Below are positions 1-6,395 of a stretch of 12,857 nt of DNA, one piece after another. A program made the position numbers and the translations under genes. The DNA is from Deferribacteraceae bacterium (lineage in GTDB: Bacteria; Chrysiogenota; Deferribacteres; Deferribacterales; JAISNW01), in NCBI GenBank assembly GCA_031278965.1, contig JAITJJ010000069.1:1-12857 (forward strand). The letters run 5' to 3'. Numbering within the stretch: position 1 is the first letter of the stretch; each line of letters opens with the position of its first letter. Under the pieces are notes generated by a model, which had not been told where the DNA came from, searched no databases, and saw only the letters and a list, made by a program, of their open reading frames with translations.

Positions 1-77
1 AAGGTGTGCCATACAACACTGAACAGAAACCCTGGCGGAGGCCACCCGCCGAACCCGTAGAGAGCTTTGCGCTGTGA
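1..77 (+). CDS. Possible C-terminal tail of a plus-strand gene (partial)
   Basis: From base 3 a plus-strand frame is open from the window edge to a TGA at 75-77. It encodes 24 residues with a plausible soluble C-terminus (begins GVPYNTEQ, ends PVESFAL). The start lies outside the window and I recognise no family. The other two plus frames close quickly. A minus-strand frame is also open here, and the same bases can form small hairpins (for example GGCGG with CCGCC near 34-51), so structured RNA is an alternative. If it is a real gene it converges on the ABC-F gene. The call rests only on an open frame and residue composition. Confidence 0.2.
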   Translation, partial: GVPYNTEQKPWRRPPAEPVESFAL

Positions 78-301
78 GTTAAATATAGTTGAGCGGGAGA
101 TTAAAGATATCGGGCGGGCGCAAACGCAAAAAACGATAGCCTTTTGCAAGCGCATTAGGGTTGAGAAACTCCGAACCGCGAACAAAAGGCGTTGCTGTTG
201 TGCGGCGTTGGGGGAGTTTAAACTTCCCTGTCTGCTTTTAAATTGGACTCTGTGAAATGAAACATCTGCTTTAGGTATGCAGAAAAAGATTATCCCCTTT
301 T
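78..301. other. Convergent intergenic region rich in inverted repeats
   Basis: No convincing gene is present; a TTG-initiated frame at 67-255 has no ribosome binding site and a basic, Cys-rich composition that looks like chance. Three foldable elements stand out. Bases 118-153 pair as GCGC plus GCAAAA with TTTTGC plus GCGC around a 10-base loop. Bases 159-177 pair as GGTTGAG with CTC and AACC around AAA. Bases 211-228 form a near-perfect palindrome centred on TTTAAA. In addition GCCTTTTG (139-146) is complementary to CAAAAGGC (183-190), which would compete with the first hairpin. None is followed directly by a clean T-run, so a classical terminator for either side is not shown. The stretch could be a bidirectional termination zone or part of an unrecognised structured RNA. 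Confidence 0.4.
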
Positions 302-1693
302 CTACATATCAAAGATTAAAGGCGTTTCCCCGCATACGTCTCTTATAAAAGAGAGCTCGTGGGAGATTAAAATTAGGGCGGCGGGAAATTCTTTAAGGAG
401 AGCCGCAATATATTTTTTGGTTTTTAGATCAATATTGTTGGTTATTTCATCAAGAATTAAGAGAGCCTTTGGGGAAAGCGCCATAACCGCAAGGGAAAGA
501 CGCGCCTTCTCCCCGCCGGAGAGTTCGCAAACTTTGCAGTTTACCTCGCTGTTGGTATAAAAAAGAAAATCGCCCAGGTGGGAGCGGAGAAGGGAGACGG
601 GGAGATCAGAAACGTCCCTGACGCTTTCAAAGACTGTCTTTTCAGGCTTTAAGTTAATATAGTGCTGATCAAGATACCCTATCTGGTTTGGGGTATACCA
701 CTCCCCGGACAGCCGCAGCTTCTCCGAATCGAGGATAGCCTTTGCAAGGGTGCTCTTTCCGCTTCCGTTTGCTCCGCTGAGAACCAACCTTCCTGTTGCA
801 GACAGCACAATATTTACACCGCTTACAATTGTCTTCCCGTTATAGCCCGCGCTGCCGCCTATTATATGCACGGCGGTGTCAGTTTTGTTAAAATTTGAGG
901 GGATGATGAATCGGGGACTTCTCTCATGCATCGGGGAAAGCTCATCTAAACGCTCCCTGATATATTCCCTCTTTTCTTTTAATTCCGTAGCTTTTTGCCC
1001 CGCGGTATTCTCTGCTGCGGCTTTCATCATCCCCGCCATAATAGGCGGCCTTTTATGGTTTTTTATCCCCTTTTCACCTGTCGCACGGCTTTTTTTGGCT
1101 CTCTTCTGTTCTTTCATAAGGGATGAATGTGCTCTCTTTTTTTCTGTTTTTAGTTGGGCAAGTTCCGTCTGCAAAATTTCCCTCTCCTTTTGAAGAAGGA
1201 CGGTATAATCGGAATAGGAACCGGAAAAAACGGATATTTGAGAATTATTTATATGCCAGAGTTTATCGGGGAGTTCCGCGAGAAAATCCTCATCGTGGGA
1301 AGCAAAGATTAGGGCGCCGTCATATTTTTTAAGCATACGCAGCAGAGAAGCGCGGTTATGCGTATCAAGGTGGTTTGTGGGCTCATCTAATATAAGGAGA
1401 TTGCTGCCTTCAACCGCTCCGGAAAGAGCTCTGTTAAAACGCTCCCCGCCGCTTGCCTCTGTAAATTCCTCTACAGTCTGAGGAACATAACCGATGCAAA
1501 GCCCGTCATTACGGGTTATTCTCCCTGCCTGCAACTCGGTGATGCCCGCAAGCAGCTTTAGAAGTTGGGTTTTGCCGGAACCGTTATCCCCGATAAGGGC
1601 AATCCTATCCCCGTTATAGATCTTTGCTGAAAACCCCTCAAAACACACCTTCCCCTCAAATGAGAGCGCAACATCAGATATATCTACCAGCAT
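302..1693 (-). CDS. ABC-F family ATPase (soluble, two nucleotide-binding domains)
   Basis: A 463-residue protein with two ABC domains and no membrane segment, the layout of ABC-F ribosome-associated ATPases that act at the E site in translation control or antibiotic protection. Domain 1 has Walker A GDNGSGKT (35-42), signature SGGE (81-84), Walker B LLILDEPTNHLD (99-110) and the switch His in ASHD (H133). A Lys/Arg-rich helical linker, where the P-site tRNA interaction motif sits in this family, covers about 165-260. Domain 2 has GANGSGKS (307-314), LSGGEK (391-396), LLILDEITNNID (411-422) and SHEL (H445). It is shorter than EttA-type members (about 550). Only about nine residues separate the Q-loop (PQ, 71-72) from the first signature, so the helical subdomain of domain 1 is largely missing. 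Domain 2 carries DEI where DEP is usual. The ATG is preceded by GAGG at good spacing. It lies 39 bases after a tRNA with no terminator between. The subfamily is uncertain: a housekeeping factor or a resistance-type protein. Confidence 0.88.
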   Translation of the reverse strand: MLVDISDVALSFEGKVCFEGFSAKIYNGDRIALIGDNGSGKTQLLKLLAGITELQAGRITRNDGLCIGYVPQTVEEFTEASGGERFNRALSGAVEGSNLLILDEPTNHLDTHNRASLLRMLKKYDGALIFASHDEDFLAELPDKLWHINNSQISVFSGSYSDYTVLLQKEREILQTELAQLKTEKKRAHSSLMKEQKRAKKSRATGEKGIKNHKRPPIMAGMMKAAAENTAGQKATELKEKREYIRERLDELSPMHERSPRFIIPSNFNKTDTAVHIIGGSAGYNGKTIVSGVNIVLSATGRLVLSGANGSGKSTLAKAILDSEKLRLSGEWYTPNQIGYLDQHYINLKPEKTVFESVRDVSDLPVSLLRSHLGDFLFYTNSEVNCKVCELSGGEKARLSLAVMALSPKALLILDEITNNIDLKTKKYIAALLKEFPAALILISHELSFIRDVCGETPLIFDM

Positions 1694-1732
1694 TAAAACC
1701 TCAGAAAGTCAGAGAAAGTGAAGAGAAGGGGA

Positions 1733-1806
1733 TGGGCCAACAAGGATTCGAACCTTGGACCTACCGGTTATGAGCCGGTTGCTCTAACCAACTGAGCTAT
1801 TGGCCC
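1733..1806 (-). tRNA. tRNA with CAT anticodon (elongator Met or Ile2)
   Basis: The minus strand folds as a 74-base cloverleaf: acceptor GGGCCAA with TTGGCCC (perfect 7 bp), D stem GCTC/GAGC, anticodon stem ACCGG/CCGGT with loop CTCATAA, variable AGGTC, T stem CAAGG/CCTTG with loop TTCGAAT, discriminator A. Anticodon CAT means Met, or Ile for AUA codons if C34 is changed to lysidine by TilS. The G1-C72 pair excludes the initiator, which usually has an unpaired 1-72. Pairs C4-G69 and C5-G68 match those that TilS uses in E. coli tRNA-Ile2, so I lean slightly to Ile2. The 3' CCA is not encoded; the gene is followed by TCCCC. A strong promoter lies just upstream and an ABC-F gene just downstream. 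Confidence 0.95.
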
Positions 1807-1841
1807 CTTTAAAATTCTAATTTTCCTCTGACTGAACGCAG

Positions 1842-1871
1842 ATAATAGCAAAAATATCAATGGTATGTCAA
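1842..1871 (-). promoter_or_regulatory. Sigma-70 type promoter for the tRNA (and probably the ABC-F gene)
   Basis: On the minus strand a consensus -35 TTGACA (1866-1871) is followed after 18 bases by -10 TATTAT (1842-1847). Transcription would start near 1835, about 30 bases before the mature tRNA end. There is no terminator-like sequence between the tRNA and the ABC-F start at 1693, so readthrough into that gene is expected. Confidence 0.75.
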
Positions 1872-1919
1872 ACAGTTTTTAGCAAAACATAGGCGGGGAA
1901 CCCTTTCCGCTGGGCTCTT

Positions 1920-1980
1920 AAAAAATACCCCGGCCGCTACGGCGGAACCTATTATTCCCGCCATATTCGGTGCCGTAGCG
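1920..1980 (-). terminator. Putative terminator/structured region after gspG
   Basis: On the minus strand, downstream of the gspG stop, CGCTACGGC (1972-1980) pairs perfectly with GCCGTAGCG (1935-1943) across a 28-base loop. Inside it, GGCGG (1958-1962 on the plus coordinate) can instead pair with CCGCC (1941-1945), a mutually exclusive hairpin. A run of six T follows at 1925-1920, nine bases after the outer stem. The stem is strong, but the gap to the T-run is larger than in a textbook intrinsic terminator. The position, between the gspG stop and the tRNA promoter, supports a termination role. Confidence 0.4.
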
Positions 1981-2020
1981 CGTGCATAAGCAAAAAATTC
2001 TCGGGCTCTTGGCTCTTCTT

Positions 2021-2470
2021 TTATCCGCTGACGATGATATCTTCATCGTAGCTTGTGCCGCCCTCCCTCATATCTTTTCCCAGAGAGATAATTTCAAAGT
2101 CTGCCCCGTTATCCCCCGGACTTCGGTATATATACGAGTTACCCCAAGGATCCCTTGGGGTAACGCCGCCCTCTATATATCCCCCCGGACTCCAAGACTG
2201 CGGAACAGGTTCTGTAGTCGGCAAGGCAACCAAGGCCTCAAGCCCTTGTTCTGTGGTGGGGTAGTTCCCGTTATCCAGCTTATAAAGTTTTAAAGCTGAG
2301 GATATTGTTCGCATATCTGTTTTAGCCTTTGTAACATTCGCCTGATCCGTTCTTGAAAGGATTCTGGGCGCCACCGCTACCGCCAGAATCCCTATAATAA
2401 CAAGCACCACCATCACTTCTATAAGGGTAAAGCCGGCAAAAATTTCACCCCCCGCCCCAATGCGTTTCAT
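2021..2470 (-). CDS. gspG: Type II secretion major pseudopilin GspG
   Basis: A 149-residue type IV pilin-like protein. It has a short basic leader, a prepilin peptidase site G13/F14 followed by FTLIEV with Glu at +5, and a hydrophobic helix of about 20 residues that anchors the subunit before assembly. The GspG globular signatures follow: NYPTTEQGL, then the DPWGNSY block, and an acidic, Gly-containing C-terminus (GTSYDEDII) of the kind that binds calcium in GspG. In the family it polymerises into the T2SS pseudopilus in the periplasm. I start at the ATG at 2470, which has AGGTGG about 12 bases upstream and gives a normal leader; an in-frame ATG at 2491 has no visible ribosome binding site. 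It follows rseP by 29 bases and is last in the cdsA-dxr-rseP run. No other gsp gene is in the window, so its secretion partners and the peptidase must be elsewhere. Confidence 0.88.
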   Translation of the reverse strand: MKRIGAGGEIFAGFTLIEVMVVLVIIGILAVAVAPRILSRTDQANVTKAKTDMRTISSALKLYKLDNGNYPTTEQGLEALVALPTTEPVPQSWSPGGYIEGGVTPRDPWGNSYIYRSPGDNGADFEIISLGKDMREGGTSYDEDIIVSG

Positions 2471-2499
2471 ATTGTTCACATTCCACCTCATAAATTTTG

Positions 2500-3915
2500 C
2501 TACTTAAAAAAGAATCTCACTATATCGTTATACATGGCAAAGACCATTAGTAACCCCAGCAGAGCGATTCCGGCGGTCTGAAAGCACTCTCTTGCAAATC
2601 TCCCTATTTTGCGGGACATGATCTTTTCCACTGTGAAGAGCACTACATACCCCCCGTCCACTATCGGTATAGGGAGAATATTCAGTATTCCCAGATTTAT
2701 ACTTATCAGTGCAATAAAGAGGATATAGTAACCGAACCCCGCCTTTGCGGAATTTGCCCCCTCCGCTAAGATCATTATCGGACCGCCCAAGTTGTCCCGT
2801 GATACTTGACCGGTGATCAGCTTGCCGATACCTATAAATATCATCTTTGTGATCTCTGCTGTCTGGACAAAGCCGTGATATACTGCCATATGGGGGAGTT
2901 CTCTAACAACAAGGTCTCCCGACGCGGCGCTTATTCCTAAAAGAACACTCCCTTCATCCATAACTTTTGGAGTGACTTCCAGAGCAAGCACCTCTCCCTC
3001 CCGCGCAACTTGCAGGGTAAGAGGTTGAATATCTTCCTGCGGCGGAACTGAACCGTCCTCTCTTAAAACAGCCGTCCGCATATTTTCCCCCACATCCTTC
3101 CATTCAGACACCGCAGCCCCGTTAATGCTAAGGATTATATCCCCTGCCATAATTCCCGCACTTTCAGCGGGCATTCCAAACACCACAGAGCCCACCTCAG
3201 CGGGTATATACAAGGACAACCCCGTATCTGCAACTTTTACAGGATCGCCGAAAATATCTTTATCTTCTTTGAAGTCAGGGGTAAAGTTAAGCGGAATTAT
3301 ATTCCCATCCCTTTCCACTTTGACTTCTATCGGGTATTGGACATTAACAGTCAGTTTGTCTAAAAATTCACCCCAAGTTTTAATATCCCCTCCCGCAGCG
3401 GAAATGATCTTATCGGAAGGGAGAAAGCCTGCCGAAGCCGCCGCGGAACCATCTTGAACGCTGTAAACTACCGGAGAATAAGCGGGATAGCCTATCATAT
3501 TTTTTGCTGCAAAAAGGAGAACCGCAAAGAGGATATTAAATATTACTCCGGCGGTAACCATATATATCTTTTTCCCGTAGGGTTTATTAAAAAACGCCTG
3601 TTCCTCGCGCCCCTCGACAACGGGTTCTTCCTCCACCATCCTGTGGTATTTTGCATAGCCTCCAAGAGGGATAAGGGAGAGGCAATATTCAGTATCCCCT
3701 TTTGTTTTGGAAAGGAGTTTTGGTCCGAAACCTATCGAAAAACACTCCACCCAAACGCCGCAATGCTTTGCCGCTATAAGATGCCCAAGTTCATGCACCA
3801 ATATAAGCAGACCCAACGCAACTATCGCCAGGAGGAATGTGGGATAAAATATTAACATATACACGCTTGCCGCTGCTAAGGCGGCAAGGATAACACCTTT
3901 ACGAAGCATACTCAT
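2500..3915 (-). CDS. rseP: RseP-family site-2 intramembrane zinc metalloprotease with two PDZ domains
   Basis: A 471-residue inner-membrane protease. The zinc motif HELGH is at 41-45 and the second active-site motif NILPIPIVDGG at 412-422, supplying the third zinc ligand (Asp). Between them lie a conserved GFGPKL loop, a membrane segment near 118-137 and two tandem PDZ domains (about 150-230 and 238-317) on the periplasmic side. Another hydrophobic hairpin covers about 395-420, and the final segment is near 448-465. Family role: cutting anti-sigma factors such as RseA, or clearing signal peptide remnants, within the membrane. The start is the ATG at 3915, with GGAG eight bases upstream; a GTG at 3924 overlaps that site and is unlikely. 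Compared with E. coli RseP, HELGH lies about 20 residues further in, preceded by an extra hydrophobic stretch. The canonical LDG reads VDG here. It follows dxr by 23 bases in a conserved envelope operon. Confidence 0.93.
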   Translation of the reverse strand: MSMLRKGVILAALAAASVYMLIFYPTFLLAIVALGLLILVHELGHLIAAKHCGVWVECFSIGFGPKLLSKTKGDTEYCLSLIPLGGYAKYHRMVEEEPVVEGREEQAFFNKPYGKKIYMVTAGVIFNILFAVLLFAAKNMIGYPAYSPVVYSVQDGSAAASAGFLPSDKIISAAGGDIKTWGEFLDKLTVNVQYPIEVKVERDGNIIPLNFTPDFKEDKDIFGDPVKVADTGLSLYIPAEVGSVVFGMPAESAGIMAGDIILSINGAAVSEWKDVGENMRTAVLREDGSVPPQEDIQPLTLQVAREGEVLALEVTPKVMDEGSVLLGISAASGDLVVRELPHMAVYHGFVQTAEITKMIFIGIGKLITGQVSRDNLGGPIMILAEGANSAKAGFGYYILFIALISINLGILNILPIPIVDGGYVVLFTVEKIMSRKIGRFARECFQTAGIALLGLLMVFAMYNDIVRFFFK

Positions 3916-3938
3916 TAAACGCACTCCAACAATTAATA

Positions 3939-5039
3939 TTAATTTTTTTCCAGAATCTCTTTTGCGCGGGTTCTGGTTCTTCTGTCTATCTCTAAGACCC
4001 CATCTATATCGTTTGGTTCACTATATAGATTATACTCGTTGTTTAAGACTTTTTCCACAACTCCTTTTATATCTATAAAACCAATCTTATTATCTAAAAA
4101 AGCGGATACTGCCGCCTCATTTGCCGCGTTCAGCACAATCATATCAGCCTGCCGATCTCCTATGAGTACTGCTTTTGCAAGCTCAAAACATGGATACTTC
4201 CCTTTTTCCGGAGGATAAAAGGTAAGATTAAACGGGAGGGAGAAATCCACCCCTTTTGCGCACGAGTTGATCCTTTCGGGATAGCCCAGGGCATAAGCTA
4301 TGGGGATACGCATATCAGCGCTTGCAATCTGCGCCAAAACGCTTGAATCCGTAAAGACAACAAAGGAGTGAACCATTGATTCCGGGTGTATCACCGCATC
4401 CAGCTTATCGGGGGGTATGTCAAAGAGGTAGCGTGCCTCTATCAACTCAAGCCCCTTATTCATCATAGTGGCAGAGTCCACTGAGATTTTTTTTCCCATC
4501 TTCCAATTCGGGTGCTCCGTAGCTTGTTTAACGGTAACCTTTTTCAGCTCTGCAGGGGTGAAAGAGCGGAAAGCGCCGCCGGAAGCTGTTAAGATAAGTT
4601 TTGCCGCATATTTTTGCTCGTTGCCCTTCAAACATTGAAAGACTGCGGAATGTTCACTGTCCACAGGGATAATAAGACCACCGCTCTCTTTTGAGGCGGC
4701 GGTGATGAACTTTCCTGCCGCAACAATCGATTCTTTATTGGCAATGGCAATAGTTATCCCTCTTTTGGCAAGTTCATAAACCTCTCTGATTATCCCGCTG
4801 CCCGATGCGGCTATAACCGCTATGTCTATATCTGTATCTGTCAAGACTGAGAGGGGGGTTTTGCTTGTCAGAGCCCATTTTTTAGCCCCAACCCGTGCGG
4901 CAGCTCTCTCAAGCTCCTTTTCGTTTTCATGGGCTGTGACAAGGACAGTTTCAAAGCGGTCGGGGTTGGCGGCAAGAACATCCGCCGTCTGCCTGCCGAT
5001 AGAACCGGTAGCTCCTATTACCGCCACTCTGCGTTTCAT
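3939..5039 (-). CDS. dxr: 1-deoxy-D-xylulose 5-phosphate reductoisomerase
   Basis: A 366-residue cytoplasmic enzyme that converts DXP to MEP with NADPH and a divalent metal, the first committed step of the MEP isoprenoid pathway. The NADPH-binding GATGSIG is at 9-15 and ANKESIVAAG at 100-109. The metal ligands are in PVDSEH (D127, E129) and NKGLELIEA (E198). The flexible substrate-closing loop with HPNWKMG is at 176-182 (H176, W179), and HPESMVHS at 218-225 contacts the substrate phosphate. Length is slightly below the usual 390-400 but all motifs are present. The ATG at 5039 lies five bases after the cdsA stop with only a weak ribosome binding site, which suggests translational coupling to cdsA. 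The product feeds polyprenol carrier and quinone side-chain synthesis, matching the envelope and quinone genes nearby. Confidence 0.97.
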   Translation of the reverse strand: MKRRVAVIGATGSIGRQTADVLAANPDRFETVLVTAHENEKELERAAARVGAKKWALTSKTPLSVLTDTDIDIAVIAASGSGIIREVYELAKRGITIAIANKESIVAAGKFITAASKESGGLIIPVDSEHSAVFQCLKGNEQKYAAKLILTASGGAFRSFTPAELKKVTVKQATEHPNWKMGKKISVDSATMMNKGLELIEARYLFDIPPDKLDAVIHPESMVHSFVVFTDSSVLAQIASADMRIPIAYALGYPERINSCAKGVDFSLPFNLTFYPPEKGKYPCFELAKAVLIGDRQADMIVLNAANEAAVSAFLDNKIGFIDIKGVVEKVLNNEYNLYSEPNDIDGVLEIDRRTRTRAKEILEKN

Positions 5040-5043
5040 ATAC

Positions 5044-5883
5044 TTAATTTATATGGAAGAATATCTTTAAATAGATGTATGCAATCGGCGCGGCAAAGAG
5101 GATGGAATCTATCCTGTCCAACATTCCGCCGTGTCCCGGTATAACGTTCCCGCTGTCTTTAACCCCCGCGTTACGCTTCAGAAGGGATTCAAAGAGATCG
5201 CCAAATATCCCCGCAATGACCAGATCAACCAGAAGGATGGCAAGCTGCCAACTTTTAAGGGTTGTATACTCCGAAGGGATTAGAAAGTAATAAAACGCCC
5301 CCGCTCCCAATATCCCTCCGATAAAACCGGCTATAAACCCCTCAAGAGTCTTTTTGGGGCTTATATTCGGGGTGATCCTATGTCTGCCGAAATTTTTTCC
5401 CACATAATATGCGCAAATATCAGAAACCCAGATTGCTGCAAGGAGGAGGAGAATCCACCACCCCCCTCCCTCAAGATTGCGTATGAGCCAGATAAAAGAG
5501 AGGAAAAACGGCACAAGAACGGCGACAAATATATTGGAAGATACCGATCTAAAGCTAAACTCAGCGGGGTTTTTGCCAAACAGTTTAGCCAGGAAGGATA
5601 AAAACACAATAACTGTGAATACGGAGGCAAATATGGGCGCCCAAAATTCGTCAAAATGGAAGGCAAGGGGGATAATAATGGCACCGAACCAGGCAATAAG
5701 CGGATATATTTCTTCCCCCGCCTTTTTTGCAAGGATTATCATCTCATAGGAGGCTAAAAGTATTATAAAATACAGCACGATAGCAAACGGCGGCGTATAG
5801 CTCCACAGGGTGAAGAGTAACACTATAGGGATCAGAATTAGGGCGGAAATTACACGCTTTAAATGTTCTTTTGACAAAACCAT
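5044..5883 (-). CDS. cdsA: Phosphatidate cytidylyltransferase (CDP-diacylglycerol synthase)
   Basis: A 279-residue, strongly hydrophobic inner-membrane enzyme with about eight membrane segments. It makes CDP-diacylglycerol from CTP and phosphatidic acid, the branch point to all bacterial phospholipids. The family signature is complete near the C-terminus: ESLLKR (232-237), KDSG (242-245) and PGHGGMLDRID (249-259). The conserved cytosolic block DICAYYVGKNFG and SPKKTLEG sits at about 155-182. I start at the ATG at 5883, with GGAGG five bases upstream; an earlier TTG at 5895 overlaps that site. It opens the operon cdsA-dxr-rseP-gspG. The common upstream partner uppS (or frr/pyrH) is absent; instead a divergent small gene begins about 100 bases away. 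Weak -35/-10 candidates exist in that gap but I would not fix one. Confidence 0.95.
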   Translation of the reverse strand: MVLSKEHLKRVISALILIPIVLLFTLWSYTPPFAIVLYFIILLASYEMIILAKKAGEEIYPLIAWFGAIIIPLAFHFDEFWAPIFASVFTVIVFLSFLAKLFGKNPAEFSFRSVSSNIFVAVLVPFFLSFIWLIRNLEGGGWWILLLLAAIWVSDICAYYVGKNFGRHRITPNISPKKTLEGFIAGFIGGILGAGAFYYFLIPSEYTTLKSWQLAILLVDLVIAGIFGDLFESLLKRNAGVKDSGNVIPGHGGMLDRIDSILFAAPIAYIYLKIFFHIN

Positions 5884-5909
5884 AACAACCTCCAACGCAT
5901 TTTACTCAA

Positions 5910-5926
5910 TTGGTATATTTTTTGCA
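5910..5926 (+). promoter_or_regulatory. Candidate sigma-54 (-24/-12) promoter for the small gene at 5988
   Basis: The plus strand reads TTGG, ten bases, then GC within TTTTGCA. The invariant GG (5912-5913) and GC (5924-5925) have the exact ten-base spacing of sigma-54 promoters (consensus TTGGCAC then TTGCA), with A at the conserved position after TGGN. The C residues of the -24 box are T here. A start near 5937 would give a leader of about 50 bases before the ATG. The region is AT-rich, so a chance match is possible; an enhancer-binding site would lie inside cdsA. Confidence 0.4.
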
Positions 5927-5987
5927 AATGATTTAGGCAACTGCTTTTTTAAAGTGAAAAGAGGAGTATCCCAAACGGAGGAAGCAT

Positions 5988-6227
5988 ATGTTTTATGTAA
6001 GCGACTTAAACGAAACGCCTAAGGAAGATATACGCATAAACGATGAAGAGCTTTACAGCTATTGGCAGACCAGACATATGAATGGCGAGGTTCGGTTGGA
6101 CGGGAGGCTTGCGGCCAATGAACAGTCTAAATTTAAGACAGTCTGCTCTCTAAGATTTATCCAGATGCTCCATAAAAATCAGGACTCAGAATTAAGGTTT
6201 AAAAATATGGAAAGACAGCGCGGATAA
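5988..6227 (+). CDS. Hypothetical small protein (79 aa), divergent from cdsA
   Basis: A 79-residue protein that I do not recognise. It has a strong ribosome binding site, GGAGG at 5977-5981, six bases before the ATG, which argues for real translation. The N-terminal half is acidic and polar (DLNETPKEDIRINDEE), then comes an aromatic patch (ELYSYWQ). The C-terminal half is basic and probably helical, ending in KNMERQRG. There is no signal peptide, membrane segment or Cys pair, so it is likely cytoplasmic; the size and charge split would suit a small adaptor or regulator, but that is only a guess. It is the only well-supported gene on this strand. It is divergent from cdsA, sits behind a sigma-54-like element and converges on the branching-enzyme gene. 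Confidence 0.7.
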   Translation: MFYVSDLNETPKEDIRINDEELYSYWQTRHMNGEVRLDGRLAANEQSKFKTVCSLRFIQMLHKNQDSELRFKNMERQRG

Positions 6228-6395
6228 AGCCTAATAACATAAAAAGAGCTGTCGCTATAAATAAAAGTATTCATTTTATTCCGGGTTAGGCAAATCTGCT
6301 GCAAGGTAGGAAAAAAATACCCGCTTCTCAATATTCTGCTTGCCGCGCAAGCGATACGTTTGCTCCTTCACAGGAGGGGAGAATTTTAAGACCAT
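6228..6395. other. Convergent intergenic region with two small hairpins
   Basis: This gap separates the 3' ends of the small plus-strand gene and the branching-enzyme gene. GCTTGC (6338-6343) pairs with GCAAGC (6347-6352) around three bases, and CTCCT (6363-6367) pairs with AGGAG (6372-6376) around four. Neither is followed directly by a T-run on either strand, although the minus strand has seven T at about 6317-6311. Termination could occur here in both directions but no classic intrinsic terminator is visible. The octamer TTAGGCAA occurs both here (about 6286) and upstream of cdsA (about 5932); it may be coincidence. Confidence 0.4.

Noticed and set aside
67..255. 62-residue plus-strand frame
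   Set aside because: It has a TTG start, no ribosome binding site and a basic, Cys-rich composition, and it lies over several hairpins.
1..260. tmRNA, 6S RNA or RNase P RNA at the left end
   Set aside because: A GCAAAC-starting run with a nearby stop resembles a tmRNA tag start, but it does not end in the usual Leu-Ala-Ala type and no T-loop or acceptor end follows. I could not match the conserved parts of 6S or RNase P RNA.
1733..1806. tRNA as an integration site for a mobile element
   Set aside because: No second copy of the tRNA 3' end and no integrase or phage gene occurs in the window; the neighbours are ordinary core genes.
5361..5732. Long second frame (123 residues) inside cdsA
   Set aside because: It overlaps cdsA on the same strand, has no ribosome binding site and shows no domain, while cdsA has its full signature.
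6270..6360. c-di-GMP-type riboswitch near AGGCAAAT
   Set aside because: A short AGGCAAA match recalls the GEMM motif, but the conserved GACGCAAAGCC part and second stem are missing, and the site lies between two convergent genes rather than upstream of one.
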